From Ophiobolus disseminans (lineage: Eukaryota; Ascomycota; Dothideomycetes; Pleosporales; Phaeosphaeriaceae), in NCBI GenBank assembly GCA_010093685.1, contig MU006218.1, forward strand, positions 2,048,933 to 2,112,932: a DNA stretch of 64,000 nucleotides, given 5' to 3'. Under the pieces are notes generated by a model that was not told the DNA's origin, searched no databases, and worked only from the letters and a program-made list of their open reading frames with translations. The position numbers and the translations under genes were made by a program. Positions 33,163 through 45,566 of this stretch are shown in pieces. Within the stretch, counting starts at the first letter, position 1. Every line of letters begins with the position of its first letter.

Positions 33163-35606
33163 ATGAGCGACGGTGTCCACACGAAGTCGAAACTAGGCCT
33201 ACTCTACGAGGCAACCAAGTCTGCCAGCACGTCTCACGTCGACAACAGCGCCGCCTCCTTTCTACCGCCGATCTTTTGCGACGTTTGCAATGGCGTTGAT
33301 CTGGCTGGTATGTTCAAGCCTCTACGACTGAGTGCGAATGACTACCGATCCTACTCAACCCCGCTTATATTGGGATCTCGCCACAACTTGAGAAACTGCG
33401 TCGTGATGCCGCTTCTGTCACCTCTTGATTGCTTGTTTACCTCAGGTCCCTGGCTCTAGCTTATTGAACGCCTACAATATCTGTGCGACAGCAGAACTCG
33501 TTGCTAAATATCGGAAACTAGGGAACCCGACGTTCAGTATGATTTTCAATGGTAGAAATCTATCCCTGAATTAGCTCATGATACTTTTGGATGGCAAGTG
33601 CGTGTAAGATTACAGATAGAAGACTCTGACGTAGCAGATGAAGATGTAGCCGGACAGTCTCCCGGGTTATGAGGTTCTCAGCGGCAAGCTTCATCTGAAC
33701 AAGCTGTCGATGAGGCAACAACCGGAGTCTCTGATGATGACCCTTTGCCCCTTTTTCGACATCAAATGGATCATCCCGACAATCTTGGACACGAGACAGG
33801 CTTCGTGTCCCAGGATCCTGAGAAGAGATTATCATACCCAAGTAGTAGACGAGAGCTCGAACATGCACAGCATGCTGTTGATGATATGCTGCGCGTCGGG
33901 AACAAGCCGGAGCAAACCCACAAACCCCGGAGCTCAGACATGTGCATCCAGATCCAGGGTCGCCAGGCCACTGGACCCTGCTATCGTAAGTGCCATCGGT
34001 ACAAGCAATGGATATCTCATGTCACTGACTGTGCACAAATAAGCAACACCTGGAGTTACGAAAGTGAAAACATACTGAAAGGTCGATCGATGGACCCACT
34101 CCATGCGAGCCTAGATCTTGCGTCGTACTGGATGAGCTTGTGCCTTATGTGGCACGAACCATTTTGTAAAGCTCTTGTAAACCTCTACTCTAGACTGGTT
34201 CGCCTACAGTATCCTTTGTATTGCGCGTCATCGATGTTGAGAGCTACTGTATCACTCCAGCGCAAAAGTACTGCAAGTATGCTGCGCTGAGTTACAGATG
34301 GGGCGATGTCAAGCAATACAAACTGCAACAAAACAACATTGCAAGACTTGGCAAAATTGCCGCCCTTCGCGAATTACGCGCTCAGGTTGCCTGTATGGGG
34401 TATATCTACGGCGGTGCACACTTCACCATCGTGGCAGCGTATAGAGATGATGCTAATGCAGGCCTACCTGGTATCAACGGGATACGTCGAAAAGATCGGC
34501 ATCGCACTTCAGAGATCAGGGGTCTGAAGCTGTGTGTCGCACCGGCGAACGCGCTCGACGTTTTGTTAAATTCGCCCTGGTGCTCTCGAGGTTGGACATA
34601 CCAGGAGCTAGTGCTCTCCAAACGCATACTCGCTTTCACGGAAGAACAGATGCTTTTCTTCTGCGTGAGAGATTCTTTCGGAGAAGACATGGTTCTTGAA
34701 CCTGTAAATGGATCTCTGCAGTACTTGTGGGACCAAGCAGGTGTGTTCGATGTACACATTGGTCTTTCGTGTTGTAAGATCATTGGAGACATAAATGCAA
34801 TAGCCACCGACCATGCATTGCAAAATTATGAGGAATTCCTCTCAAGATATCTGCGACGAAGTCTCACTAACGACAATGACATTCTTGATGCTTTTGGTGG
34901 AATCATAGAGACCCCAATGTCTTTTGTTGGGACCTTCAGATGGGGCATACCAGTATTATTCGGAAAGGAAATACTGACCTGGCACTTCATTGACAATTTT
35001 CCTCTGAGCAAGCGCACCGGCTTTCCCACGTAGTCATGGGCGGCCTGGAAGGGCAGCAAGCAGCCATTGTGCTTTTACCCGTCAGGGTCGTTGTTCAGAA
35101 GCCTGTCACCCAACTGGATTAAACAACCCATGATATGGGTGTACACAAGAGACGGTTTGCCCCTCCCCATTACCAGTCGAAACACTGCCAGCGCGAATAT
35201 TCGCAGTAAGTCGTGGTCCAACGAAGTGCCTCGGGCACGCGACGCCTGGCCTGAACTCGAACCAACGTATCATCAGTACTTGATCTTTGCGACAAACACC
35301 GCACAATTAGGTGTAGATATGGAACCCACAATTATGACTGATGAGCAAGGTTACGTACAGTACATGTGCTATTTGGAAGACGACCTCGCGCGCGAGTGTG
35401 CCGTTTGTCTCGATCCGGCGTGGAGAAGCCGTCAGCCGGCCAAGTTAGAATTTATGGTCGTCGAAAGGACCGCATTGGGAGTCAGCCTCATGCTGATCGA
35501 AAGAAGCGGGTTAGTGGCATACCGTGTACAGATGGTCGACAAGCGCGTGTATGAGCGCCCATGGATGAACTGCAATGAATCTGTGGATACCGTCATTCTT
35601 GGATGA
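33163..35606 (+). pseudogene. Decayed HET-domain gene
   Basis: Relic of a larger HET protein. An N-terminal fragment at 33163 (FCDVCNGVDLAGMF) fits the region that precedes HET domains. After frame-disrupted sequence, 'LRVIDVESYCIT' and 'YAALSYRWGD' appear from 34221. Next to 'LREL', about 30 residues holding the usual 'YLWVDALCI' core are missing, the text jumping directly to 'MGYIYGGAHFTIVAA'. 'SRGWTYQELVLSKRILAF' follows. At 35031-35033 an in-frame TAG interrupts 'GFPT-SWAAWKG', where the family has Trp. The same frame runs on to 35606. Deletion, shift and nonsense codon together make function unlikely. Unusually complex splicing could rescue part of it, but not the missing core. Confidence 0.75.
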
Positions 35607-35747
35607 ACGTGGGAGGAAGAATTGACGTTGCTTCAAACCAAACTAACTAATCGCTCACCAACATGCGTTTCAACAGCATAGCTCTTTCTCCATACAGCCA
35701 GTACACCAGGCCCACAGATTCTCGGGCTTCAGAAGTCACGGCGGTTT

Positions 35748-37531
35748 TCACGACGGCCAGTTCGACCTCTTGACCGTCATGGGCATTCCATCTCTGGGTC
35801 GCGCTTCGAACACAAACTGCTGAAAAGCGCGATCACCAAACGTCAAATCCCAATCCGTCCAGCCCACGCGCGGCGTCTTATTCGGGTTGAGGTCCGCACA
35901 GGTAAAGTCGAATTCCCTGATCGTCAAAAGCAACGCGATCTTGAGCTCGTCCATAGCCAAAGGTTGACCCAAACAGCTGCGTGGCCCTCTTTCAAATGGG
36001 CGCCAGGCGTGTCGCGCAAAGTCCTGTCGTGTGTAGCGCTCTGGGTCGAACTTTTTGGGGTTCGGGAATATGTCCCCGTTCATGTGCATCTGAAATTGTA
36101 CCGGGCAGACCATCTTTCCCTTTGTAGAGTACTGACGGCCATCGTACGAGAGGAATGGCTCTGTTGGGTGTTCCTTGCGCGCGGTGTTTCCGACGGGATA
36201 GAAGCGAAGCACTTCCTTGATGACATTGGTGGTGTACTCGAGCTGGTTGAGTTTGTACGGGTCGTGTTGGAGCATTTCATAGCTCGCTTCGATGCCCTTG
36301 GTGAAGACTGTGTCGTGCTCTTCACGTAATTTGCGCACAACTTCGGGGTGGACGGATAGCCTATGTTAATGGTCAGTTGGTATGAACATACAGTGAAGTG
36401 TCCCGAACATACATCATCGTAGCGTAACAGATAACGTCAGACGTCGTACCTGTCCCACCGACCAACAATGTTTTGACTTGTGTGACCGCAGCCTCGAGGA
36501 ACTTGGGATCAAGCTCGTGCTTGCCTGAAAGTTGGACTTCGCTCATATAGTCTCGCAAGATTAAGTCCATGATAGCAAGCCCTCTCCTTTCGCTGAGGTC
36601 CGTTTTTTCGTGTACCACTGCGTCGAACCTTTTCTTCACCATATCTGCCAGTATCGCATCAAGCTTCTTGCGCTCAAGTTTTGTGCGTCTCCTTGCGAAA
36701 AAGTGCGCGACGAAATTGTACGACTCGCGTGTAGACGCAAACGCGCGCGACATGGCCTCCCAGTGCTCTAGTGCTATACTCCCTTCTCTCTTCGCGTTCA
36801 AGGAGTGGCCGAACGTAGCTTTCCCAACGACATCAAACGTTGTACGTAATGTGAGGTCCTCGAGACTGAACTTCTCGCCCGATTCGGCCTTCTCGTTGAG
36901 CATGGATCGGAATTCCATGAGTTCTTCAGCAATCTGTTGAGGCTTAGCAAACCATTTATAGACAGTGGTGAGGCATTGTACTTACTCCAGAACGCATGTT
37001 GCTGATGTGCTGGATCGCAAAGGCTGGAGAGAGCATCTTGTGAAGATATTTCCAATGCGGCCCATTGGATGTTACGATGTTGTTGGAGCCGATCAACGGG
37101 TCGATGAACCATTTCTCCGCATCATGCTTAGGATGGTTCTTCGTTATCGTCATGTAGGAGGCGACGTCTGGATCAAGGACTACGAGCTGGCCGCACGCAA
37201 CGGGCCACAGGTCCAGATAGAAGACACCCGAAAGATTGTGCTTATTTGCAATAGTGGCGATGGTAGCTTGGTAATGAACATGGTGCGGAAGAGCGCCCAT
37301 GGTCTCACCCAAAAGCTTGAGATGACCCCAGAACCAGTGGTGCGGTGGTTTTGGCTATCATGGTTCATGGTTAGTAGATTCAAGCAATAAAAGGTATAGA
37401 GGATTGCAACTCACCATGCCGTTGTAGAACCTGCGTTCTTGAACCATCCGTACGACGAAGTAGGAGAACGCCGCAGTCAATCCTGCGGCGGCAACCGTCG
37501 CCCAAGAAAGCCCGAACTGCGTTTCCATCAT
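35748..37531 (-). CDS. Cytochrome P450 monooxygenase
   Basis: Full-length ER-anchored P450 of about 510 residues in four exons. The ATG at 37531 opens a short lumenal segment and an anchor (WATVAAAGLTAAFSYFVV). A Pro-rich hinge follows (PKPPHHWFWGHLKLLG). The I helix is 'LLVGGTGTTSD', the K helix ExxR lies in 'EVLRFYPVG', and the PERF-like region is 'FDPERYTR'. The haem loop 'FERGPRSCLGQPLA' contains the Cys ligand. Introns fall after FYNGM, after MRSG and in YATMM, all with good GT-AG borders. It lies at the left end of the catabolic cluster, next to a HET pseudogene. It could hydroxylate an aromatic precursor, but substrate cannot be read from sequence. Confidence 0.88.
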
Positions 37532-38183
37532 GGAGTGTTAGTACTCGGGTATGCACGCGGGTGCTTGTTTGCTGAAGAGGAGCAAGGTATCTTATATCAC
37601 TCTGGCATCGAGTTCGAAGGATGCGACTCGTGTTGCTCACCACGGGTGTCTTTGCATCAGCAAGGTGGCACGGTTGACCAATCGTTATGCCGCCAGCCGT
37701 GTGCAAGGTTTCACATTTGCCAGTAGTAGCATACCATTTACGAGATCAGATGTCATTGGCTGCAAAGTGGCTGGTTCCACAAAAGGTTTGTTGTTGCAAG
37801 GGCGCGAAAGATGAAGGGCTGCTGGTGGCAGTTTCGCAGCATCCAATCGACGAGAAAGAAGGCCCATGAACGAATCTGCATGCTGGAAGTATTAACAGAT
37901 CATCTAATTCATTTTGAGTGGCAGGTCAGCTATCGCGAATGCTCCTGCGAAGTTGAAGGCTGCTAACCAACTAGCAGAAGACAAAATGCCTGACGTCAGC
38001 ACACGCTAGCGTTGGTGGCGTGGCTACCCAATTCCACGAACAGGGGCGTCTCCATTCGATCCATGTCCACAGCGCAAAAGTACGCATAACCTGGGATGAA
38101 CAACGAGGGGATAAGTAGCAACAGCCGAAGCGCATCGATTGCAATGCTTCATATCGGAAGATCCAGAGTCCTGGGTGCATTGT
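37532..38183. other. Intergenic region between P450 and hydrolase
   Basis: 650 bases holding the P450 promoter and the hydrolase 3' end. No gene or strong repeat is visible. Confidence 0.4.
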
Positions 38184-39279
38184 TCAAGGTATCTCTCCTC
38201 GTACAACCCGCTCTCTGGCCTGCAGCATATGCTTATCAAGTAGAGATAGCAGTACATCATCTTCGCCCTCGACGAGCCACGAAACATCGTGCGCCAGCAC
38301 CGTTCGCACTCCAAAGTCCTTCTCCAGCGTTCTGATCTTTGAGATTGTATTCTTTGCAGCCGCCAGATCTGCGTGGAGTGTCATCTTCCCGATGTGAGGT
38401 ACGCAGAATTCTGCGATTTCACTCCTACCATCAAGTAGCTCCCTATGCTTCGTTAGCAAACAATAATTGGGTTGTCAGAGCACATGCCTTGAGTGGCAGC
38501 AATCGCTACCAAGGCATATCCAATATCCAGTGCTCAGCCTTGCGACTGCTAGACAATTACCAGGCATGTGGCCTGGTGCCTGGATGATCCAGAAGCTGCC
38601 GTCACCGAAGTAGTCCAACGCTTTCTCAAACGGACCAAATCGCTGCCACCTTCCACCCAGTTCAGCCCAACTTTCTGTCGCGTTCTCTGCATCAAAGTAT
38701 CGACCATCCCATTGGCAATTGGAGTCTTTAAGGTGGCCTGGCTGACAAGCATCACCTGTACCTGGGCCGAAAGTCGCCGTCGCATTGGGAAACGTATCGC
38801 GAATTGGACGGCAATGGTCCCAATGTGCGTGGCTAGAAGGTTGAGTCCATACTCTTCACATGACTGACGAATACATACCTGAATAAGACTGTGTCGATTT
38901 CATCTGGTCCTACGCCCCTCTCGGCCAGTTGCTGCACCAAAGTCCTCCTGGGTCCAACATGATTGATCTCGGCAAGCATGTATCTATTCACCCACGGCGT
39001 GTAATTTGAACGATCCTAGTAGATTTTGCTCAGCAACAACTTCTCAGGTATGTCATACTTGGAACGACTACGTACCTCATCAAGGCCGAGATCCCACAGC
39101 AGGTTCCTCCCTTGGTGTGAAATGTGGAAAGCCCAGTTGTACATGCGATACTTGCCGCTTGCGCCTGCATGTACCCTGCTCAAGTCACCGATGAAACTAC
39201 CGCCATCAAGTAGTGACAAGTTGACGTGCGCATCGGTTTGCGGTAAGCTACCGCTTTGAGATTCTCCGCCTTCAACCAT
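38184..39279 (-). CDS. Metallo-beta-lactamase-fold hydrolase
   Basis: Binuclear metal hydrolase of the lactonase-like branch of the MBL superfamily, about 290 residues. From the ATG at 39279: 'VNLSLLDGGSFIGDLSRVH' and 'AFHISHQGRNLLWDLGL'. After an intron comes 'LAEINHVGPRRTLVQQL', then, across a second intron, the metal motif 'SHAHWDHC' (HxHxDH). 'IIQAPGHMPGNCLAVARL' holds the third metal His, 'GSDCCHS' the bridging Asp, and 'VLAHDVSW' the last His. The third intron (38443-38487) begins GC rather than GT; only this boundary keeps the frame (SRELLDG). Its neighbours suggest it opens a lactone or ester formed during aromatic catabolism. That role is inferred. Confidence 0.82.
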
Positions 39280-39675
39280 CTTAACACGATGATGAGCTCA
39301 GTGGAGGACTAGTAGTGCGCTGACGCCAGCTACCTCGCAGTACCAGTAATGCCAAGTGGCTTCAGCACAACCGACAATGACCAAGCGTCTCGCACCGAGA
39401 ACACGGTTTCATCGTCGATTTTCCCCACATCTTGCAGCTGTTGTTGGTATCCTGGCGAGTTGCCCCACTGCACAAATGAGCCGCGCGGGGTACATGCATC
39501 CCCACGGAGGCAATTCCGCTCCTGCATCTCTAGTCTACAAGTTCTCGCGGTGAACACCTAAAAGTCGAGTATCAATAATCTAGCACCGACGCACTAAGCT
39601 AAACTTGGACAAATACCGTTTCCGAACTATCATCGCGCTGTCGTCAAACTTTGCCTGTGAGATACACAAGGAGCG

Positions 39676-41594
39676 ATGTCTACTTCCATCCACCATCCAA
39701 ACTTGGGCGAACTAAGAGGGAATACGACTGATGGCGCAGCTCAATTTCTCGGTGTCAAATATGCAACGTTAAAAAATCGCCTCGCGCCGGCCGAGCTGAT
39801 CAGCGGCTATGAAAAAGAACAAACAGATGCTACAAAATATGGGTATGGCGATCGTCACCTCTCGAACCGAATCGACTAATAGTCACTAGGCCACCTCCTG
39901 TTTCACCAGTTGGTGCAGTCAACAGAGAGTTCGGCTTCATCCAGCAGGGACTCCCGATACCAGACGTACCAACACATTCTGACCTCGAAGGTCTGAATCT
40001 GAACATTACTGTGCCGTTTGGAAAAGATGGAAAAGTTGAAGTTGACGCGAAGTTGCCCGTGTATGTGTTTGTTCATGGTGGTGGCTTCGCAGTGGGCTCG
40101 TCGTGGTATCCGCATTACGACTCTGCTGCGGTAGTGAAGCTGTCTGCGGAGCTTGGGAAACCAATCATTGGTGTCACGATCAAGTAAGTGAATCTCAGTC
40201 GCATGTCCCCTCCCCACGTTCAAGCGTTTCGTGAGCATCATCAATATCCACTCCACAAATGTAGAGGGTGTGTTTGGACTGCAGCTCAGAGCATTACCAT
40301 GTTTTTGAGCATCGTGGATAGTTTCCAGTTATTTTTAAACCTACCAGAGTACTGTCCAAATGAGATTAAATGCTGATAAGCCACAGCTACCGACTTGGTG
40401 CTGCCGGATTCTTGACCTCCAAGGAGCTGCGAGCTGCTGGCTACAAAGCCAACAACGGTTTCCACGATCAGCGAACGGCCTTGCGCTGGGTCAAAAATCA
40501 CATCGGTGGTTTTGGAGGAGATCCAGATGAAATCACAACAGTTGGTGAAAGTGCTGGCGGCTGTGAGTCTTACTTTCACTTCTTGCTAATCTCCGCTGAT
40601 TGTATCAGTATCCGTCACGATGTTCCTCTGCTCCGAGGAACCTTTGATGAAGCGATGTTTCAGCACCGGCGGTGCTGTACTACTGTTTGCACCATTTCCC
40701 CTCGAGGTCGCAGAGGCGTCATACCGAAAGCTCGTTGAAGCACTCGGCCTCTCAGACAAGTCACCTGAAGACCGAATCAATGCACTCCTCAGTGTCCCAC
40801 AAGATGACCTCTGGCAGAAGGTACCCATGGGCACGCCGCTACTTCCAGTCATTGATGGCGAAACTGTTCCCGGCCACCCCAGCTTCGTTTCCGTCTCCTC
40901 AAAGGAAGACAGCGCCGTATTCTCCATGCCAGGCCGAAAATGGTGCGAAGCCCTCATGATTGGCGAGTCACAGCTCGACGCCAACATACTCGCATACATG
41001 GGCCTGGATGCGCGTAATCCGGGTATCGCGCAGAAATTCATCGATTCAGTCAATACGACACTTGACTCGCAACCTGTAGCAGCGAAAGAACTGCTATCAG
41101 CATACGATGTCACACCTAGCACATCTGACGACGACGCGCTGCTTTCCATTTTGCGATTCGCATCCGAGATCTCGTTCTACGCACCTGCCCGCGCCTTCGC
41201 GCAAGGCTGGCCCGGCAAGTTCTTTTTGTACCACTTCAACGAGGGAATACCCTGGCCGGGCCGCTTCCAGGGCGAAGCGGGGCATATCCTCGATGTGGCG
41301 TACTTGTTTCAGAATTACAACGAGCATCTCGATGAGAAGCAGAAGCGTGTTGCAAGAGCGTATGCGGAGGACTTCATCAAACTCGTAAATGGAGAGGATC
41401 CGTGGACGCCGGTGCAGGGCGAGAAGATGGGCGCACGGGTATATGGACCAAGTAGTGCGGGCGTCACGAGCAAGTATGTCGACGACGGAATGCCGGAGGA
41501 AGTTGGGAGGAATGGGCGGGTGTTGAAGTTGGGTGAGATGGCTGGGTTTGATAGCATTCTTGATGTTTTTCAGAACTTCTTCCAGGGAAGATAA
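39676..41594 (+). CDS. Type-B carboxylesterase
   Basis: Alpha/beta-hydrolase of the carboxylesterase B family, about 540 residues, with no signal peptide (starts MSTSIHHPNLG), so probably cytosolic. The oxyanion-hole motif is 'VYVFVHGGGFAVGSSW'. The nucleophile elbow is 'EITTVGESAGG' (Ser in GESAG). The acidic residue lies in the middle part, and the catalytic His is in 'GEAGHILDVAYLF'. Introns follow 'ATKYG', 'GVTI' (about 200 bp, the longest in the gene) and 'GESAGG'. It is divergent from the MBL hydrolase, across a 396-bp shared promoter. Intracellular location and context fit removal of a methyl ester or acyl group from a catabolic intermediate. It could also be a detoxifying esterase. 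Confidence 0.87.
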
Positions 41595-41745
41595 ACTGGT
41601 GTGGCGGGAGGAAAATTTCAGACTAAGTGGTATATCGAACTTGAAGATATCTTTTGATGCGATACTAAATGCGTGCATCTAATGCCTTCCCAAACGCCAA
41701 ATGCTCAATCGCTCAACAAATCAAATCGCACTCTCCTATCGCCAC

Positions 41746-43462
41746 TCAAACATTCATCTCCTTCAAATCCTCCGCGACCTTGAACGGCGCTTCAGTTTTA
41801 CTCCTAATCTCCTCGACGCTCACGCCCTTCGCATGTTCCTTCAGCGTCAAGCCCTCCAGCCTATCGCAATCAAACACCGCGAGATCAGTGATTATCGTGC
41901 TCACGCACTTCTGCCCCGTCAAGGGGAACGTGCACTGGTTCAGGATCTTTGGGTTTCCCTTCTTGTCGACGTGTTCCATGGTGATGACGACTTTTGTTTG
42001 CGTGGGGTTGGCGACGAGGTCCATTGCGCCGCCGATGCCTTTGACTTTCCCGGGGAGCATGAAGTTTGCGAGATCTGTGGACGTTGTCAGCATTCTAATC
42101 TCACTCAAATCAACGGACATGAATCCTGGTTTGACGTACCTCCAAATTGGTTAACCTGCATAGCGCCCAGCATAGCCACATCGATCCTACCACTCCTAAT
42201 CATGCCAAAACTCTCATGACTGCCAAATGTACTCGCGCCCTGAATCAGCGTCACGGTTTCTTTTCCAGCGTTGATCAAATCTGGGTCTTCCTCGCCGGGC
42301 TTGGGGTACCGGCCCATACCCAGGATACCGTTTTCTGACTCGAGGATAATTTCTGTGCCAGGAGGGAGGAAAGCCGGGGCTGCGAGGGGCATGCCGATAC
42401 CTGGTGAGGAAGGTGAGTGAGTGGGAAAGGGAAGACGGGGGAAGAAAAGACTTACCTAAGTTGACGTACATGCCGTCTTTGAGTTCTTGAGCTGCGCGCT
42501 TGATGATGCGTTCGCGCTTCTGGCTGGCTTCCGACGACCCGCCTTCGAGGAGCGCTTTCTTCTGTTCCTCTGGACTCTTCCAGAAGACCTTCCTCTCAAT
42601 TTGCTTCGGCTCGGTGCTCTTGATGACTTTCTTTACGTATATGCCCTGCAGGTGAATATCCTCTGGCGCAATGACGCCGTCCTCGACAATCTCATCAGCC
42701 TCCACAATCGTGATCTTCGCGTTCTTGCCCATAGCCTCGTTGAAGTTGTTTTGCGCTTTACGGAACTGGCAGTTGCCTAACCGATCTGCTTTTGCGACTT
42801 TGACAAAGGCGTAGTCGCCGAAGATGGACTCTTCCATGACGTAGGATTTTCCGTTGAATTCGCGCGTTTCTTTGGGAGGAGCCATGACTGCGATGGTGCC
42901 ATCGGTATTGTATCGGACGGGGAGTTCGCCGGTTTGTACTGCATGAGCGTTAGACACCTTTCTTCTTTAGACTTGAGACTGTCATGGTCTAAGACGTACC
43001 TATTGTTCCATACGCAGCAGGTGTGTAGAATGCGGGTACACCCGCTGCTCCAGCCGCGCACTTCTCCGCAATGGTACCCTGTGGGGTCAATTGCAGACTC
43101 AATTGCCCCTTCAGATACATCTGCTCAAACACCTTGTTGTCTCCAATATAACTCGCAATCATGGTGCCAATTTGCTTCGTCTCGAGCAATTGACCCAATC
43201 CTACACCTGGCATACCTGCGTTGTTGCTGACGACTGTGAAGTTACTGAGATCTTTTCGGTCGCGAAGTGCGTTGATGAGTGTGTTGGGTACGCCCGAGAA
43301 ACCGAAGCCGCCGACGAGGACTGTGGTGTCGGACTTCATGTCTGATATAGCTTCTTGTGCCGAGGAAACGATCTTGTTGATGGCGGGTCGCACGGTGGTT
43401 GTAGAAAAGAAGCGCGGCGATACAGCCTTCCGGCGCGCGTTGAAAAGAAGTTGTCGTTGCAT
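41746..43462 (-). CDS. SCOT-type 3-oxoacid CoA-transferase, mitochondrial
   Basis: Transfers CoA from succinyl-CoA to a 3-oxoacid (acetoacetate, or 3-oxoadipate in aromatic catabolism). The ATG at 43462 opens a basic, Ser/Thr-rich mitochondrial presequence (MQRQLLFNARRKAVSPRFFS). The alpha-half has 'VLVGGFGFSGVPNTLI', 'SNNAGMPGVGLGQLL' and 'VMEESIFGDYAFVKVAKAD'. The beta-half has 'GMYVNLGIGMPLAAP' and the catalytic Glu in 'ILESENGILGMG'. 'AMLGAMQVNQFGG' and 'GKVKGIGGAMDLVANP' follow. Both halves are fused, as in eukaryotic SCOT. Introns sit at AAYGTI, MYVNLG and near NQFGG. Beside a thiolase and a maleylacetate-reductase-like gene, 3-oxoadipate is the likelier substrate, but sequence alone cannot separate it from acetoacetate. 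Confidence 0.9.
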
Positions 43463-44097
43463 CGTGGATGTCGTAGGTATCGTGATATTGGTGTCGTGGA
43501 AATAATATGCTTCAAGCCGGGCAGCTTCAAGCTTCAAGTAGGAGTGGTGACTTCAGGTGCTTCGAAAAGGACAGATGCGAGGTCGTAAATGTTGAAGGTA
43601 ATCAATAACAGCTTCAGTCAGACCAGTACCCGTCAATGCACAATGCTGCAGTGTTGATTGTGGTTTACAACTTTTCGGTTCACGGGCAGCAACCTCCCCA
43701 CACGACACCATTTAACGCGGGTAGCTTGCATCACAAGCTAATACCTTTGCGGATGACCGAAGCTGACTGCCGGCCGGTGCCGGTGGAGCTGAGCCGTTCG
43801 GAAAAGGCTCCGCACAGAGATCGGATGAGACATGGATGAGAATTTAACCGAAAACGGAGCGGAAATGCGGGCAACTTGCAATTTGATTGGCGCGTCTTGG
43901 GAGTGTACTGCTATTTTCCACTGCATTGCGGATACGTTTTCCACGCAGATATTTGCGCTGCTTATGCACGTGATAACGCGCTCACAAGGCGTTCGCCTGC
44001 ACGGTATCTTTGAGTTTAGATGTACAAGATTGTAGGTACATCACCGGAAAGGCTATGTTACATTTCGAAACTAGTCTACCTCCCGTCGCATGCTTTG

Positions 44098-45566
44098 TCA
44101 ATACAGATCGTGCACGATTTGCTTTACTGGCGCTACGCGTTAGCAAGGCATCAAGATCATGATACTACATAAGTAGTGCTTACAATTGGCGAAGTCTTTG
44201 TGCTCCTTGCTGTGCAGTGCTCGAGACGCGATGGCTTCCTCTTCAGCATCTCCAGTGGGAACATCGTACTACACGTGTGTCAGCGACGCCCTCCGTCAGG
44301 ATATCTCCAACTTACAGCAGTCAGCGTTGTCTTGTGACCCAGTCGTTCGACCAAATCTGCGATTGCATCTCCAACAATGTGGGAGTCTTTCTCATCGCTC
44401 CCTGTGCTCTGCTTGCCAATGTACGGGATGATGCGAGCGATTTGCCTCGCTTCCTCAGGATTGCTCGCTTTCAAGTGAACGGTTGGTGCCAGACTTAGAC
44501 AACTTGTAATGCCGTGTGGGATGCTGTACGTGGCTCCTATTGCATGGCCGATGCTGTGGCTCAGACCCACACCGCCAGTGTACAAGAATGGGAAAAGAGA
44601 CGAGTAGCATGCTAGAAAGAGCTTTGTGCGCACCTCCGCGTCTTCCGGGTTTGCTTTGGATTGTGGGAGGTATGCAAAGAGATCTTTGATGGCCTCGAGA
44701 CACATGCGCTTCGTTGGTATCTCGGCTGCGAGAGGATGATACATGAGCTCGACCGCATGGTCCAGAGATCGGATCTATAGTGAGGTCAGCGACATTCCTT
44801 CACCAATCAGAGATTCATAGGTTGAACATACACCAGTGCTAGTCCAAAGATGTAAAGGAGTGTATACAGCGAGGTCTCCATCATACACAACAGCTGCACA
44901 AGTCAGCACGATGAGCACCAAAAGCTGGAGCGCGTAACCTACCTTTGGGCACGAGCTCAGGATCGCTTACAGCAATCTTGTGCTTCTCTTCGGTTGTGAA
45001 CCCCGCGTTTTGTGTTGTTTCGGCGACGCTCAGAGTTGTTGGTACAGCAATGCTAGGTATCCATTTCCCCGTTTCCTGGTGGATGTTGTATGCGATCGCC
45101 TTCGCGGAATCAATGGGAGAGCCACCTCCTATCGCGATCAACACATCGCATCCGGACTTTGACATGAGCGCTGTTGCTTCACGGATATCTTGTATGGGCC
45201 TGGGGATGGTCAGAGGTAGGCTGTGCACGAGGATCATTTAACTCACGCATGTTGGCCAATCTTGCTGAAAGTACCTCCGTGTGCAGTACCCAAAGACTTT
45301 TCAATGTTTTTGATCACAGGAGTCTTTTCGTACAGCGACCGACCGGTGATGATGAAACCCTTGGTGCCGCCTAACTCCGTGATCACGTCGCAAAGCTGGT
45401 TGCTTGTGCCTGGGTGTCTGTTAGTTCATATCGCCTTTCGTATCCAACCTTGGTATCCCTTATTACCATTGCCATAGATCATGAGCTTGACAGGCGACGC
45501 GCGATAAACTCCTTTGACACTGGAGTCAATGTTTCCTTTCTGGTATTTGTTTGGGAGCGCCATCAT
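44098..45566 (-). CDS. Iron-type alcohol dehydrogenase, maleylacetate-reductase-like
   Basis: Fe-ADH-fold oxidoreductase of about 390 residues. Maleylacetate reductases of this family reduce maleylacetate to 3-oxoadipate with NAD(P)H. The ATG at 45566 gives 'MMALPNKYQKGN'. After one intron, 'YGNGTSNQLCDVITELGG' and 'GFIITGRSLYEKTPVI' follow. The nucleotide motif is 'LIAIGGGSPIDSAKAIA', then 'SIAVPTTLSVAETTQNAG'. Metal/active-site His residues lie in 'SLDHAVELMYHP' and 'LSHSIGHAIGATYSIPHG'. The C-terminus needs a short intron, giving 'SPVKQIVHDLY' and a stop at 44098-44100. It is divergent from the thiolase across 277 bases. Reductase rather than generic alcohol oxidation is inferred from neighbours. 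Confidence 0.85.

Noticed and set aside
39330..39557. 75-codon minus-strand frame in the promoter between the MBL hydrolase and the esterase
   Set aside because: No recognisable features, and it fills a 396-bp divergent promoter.
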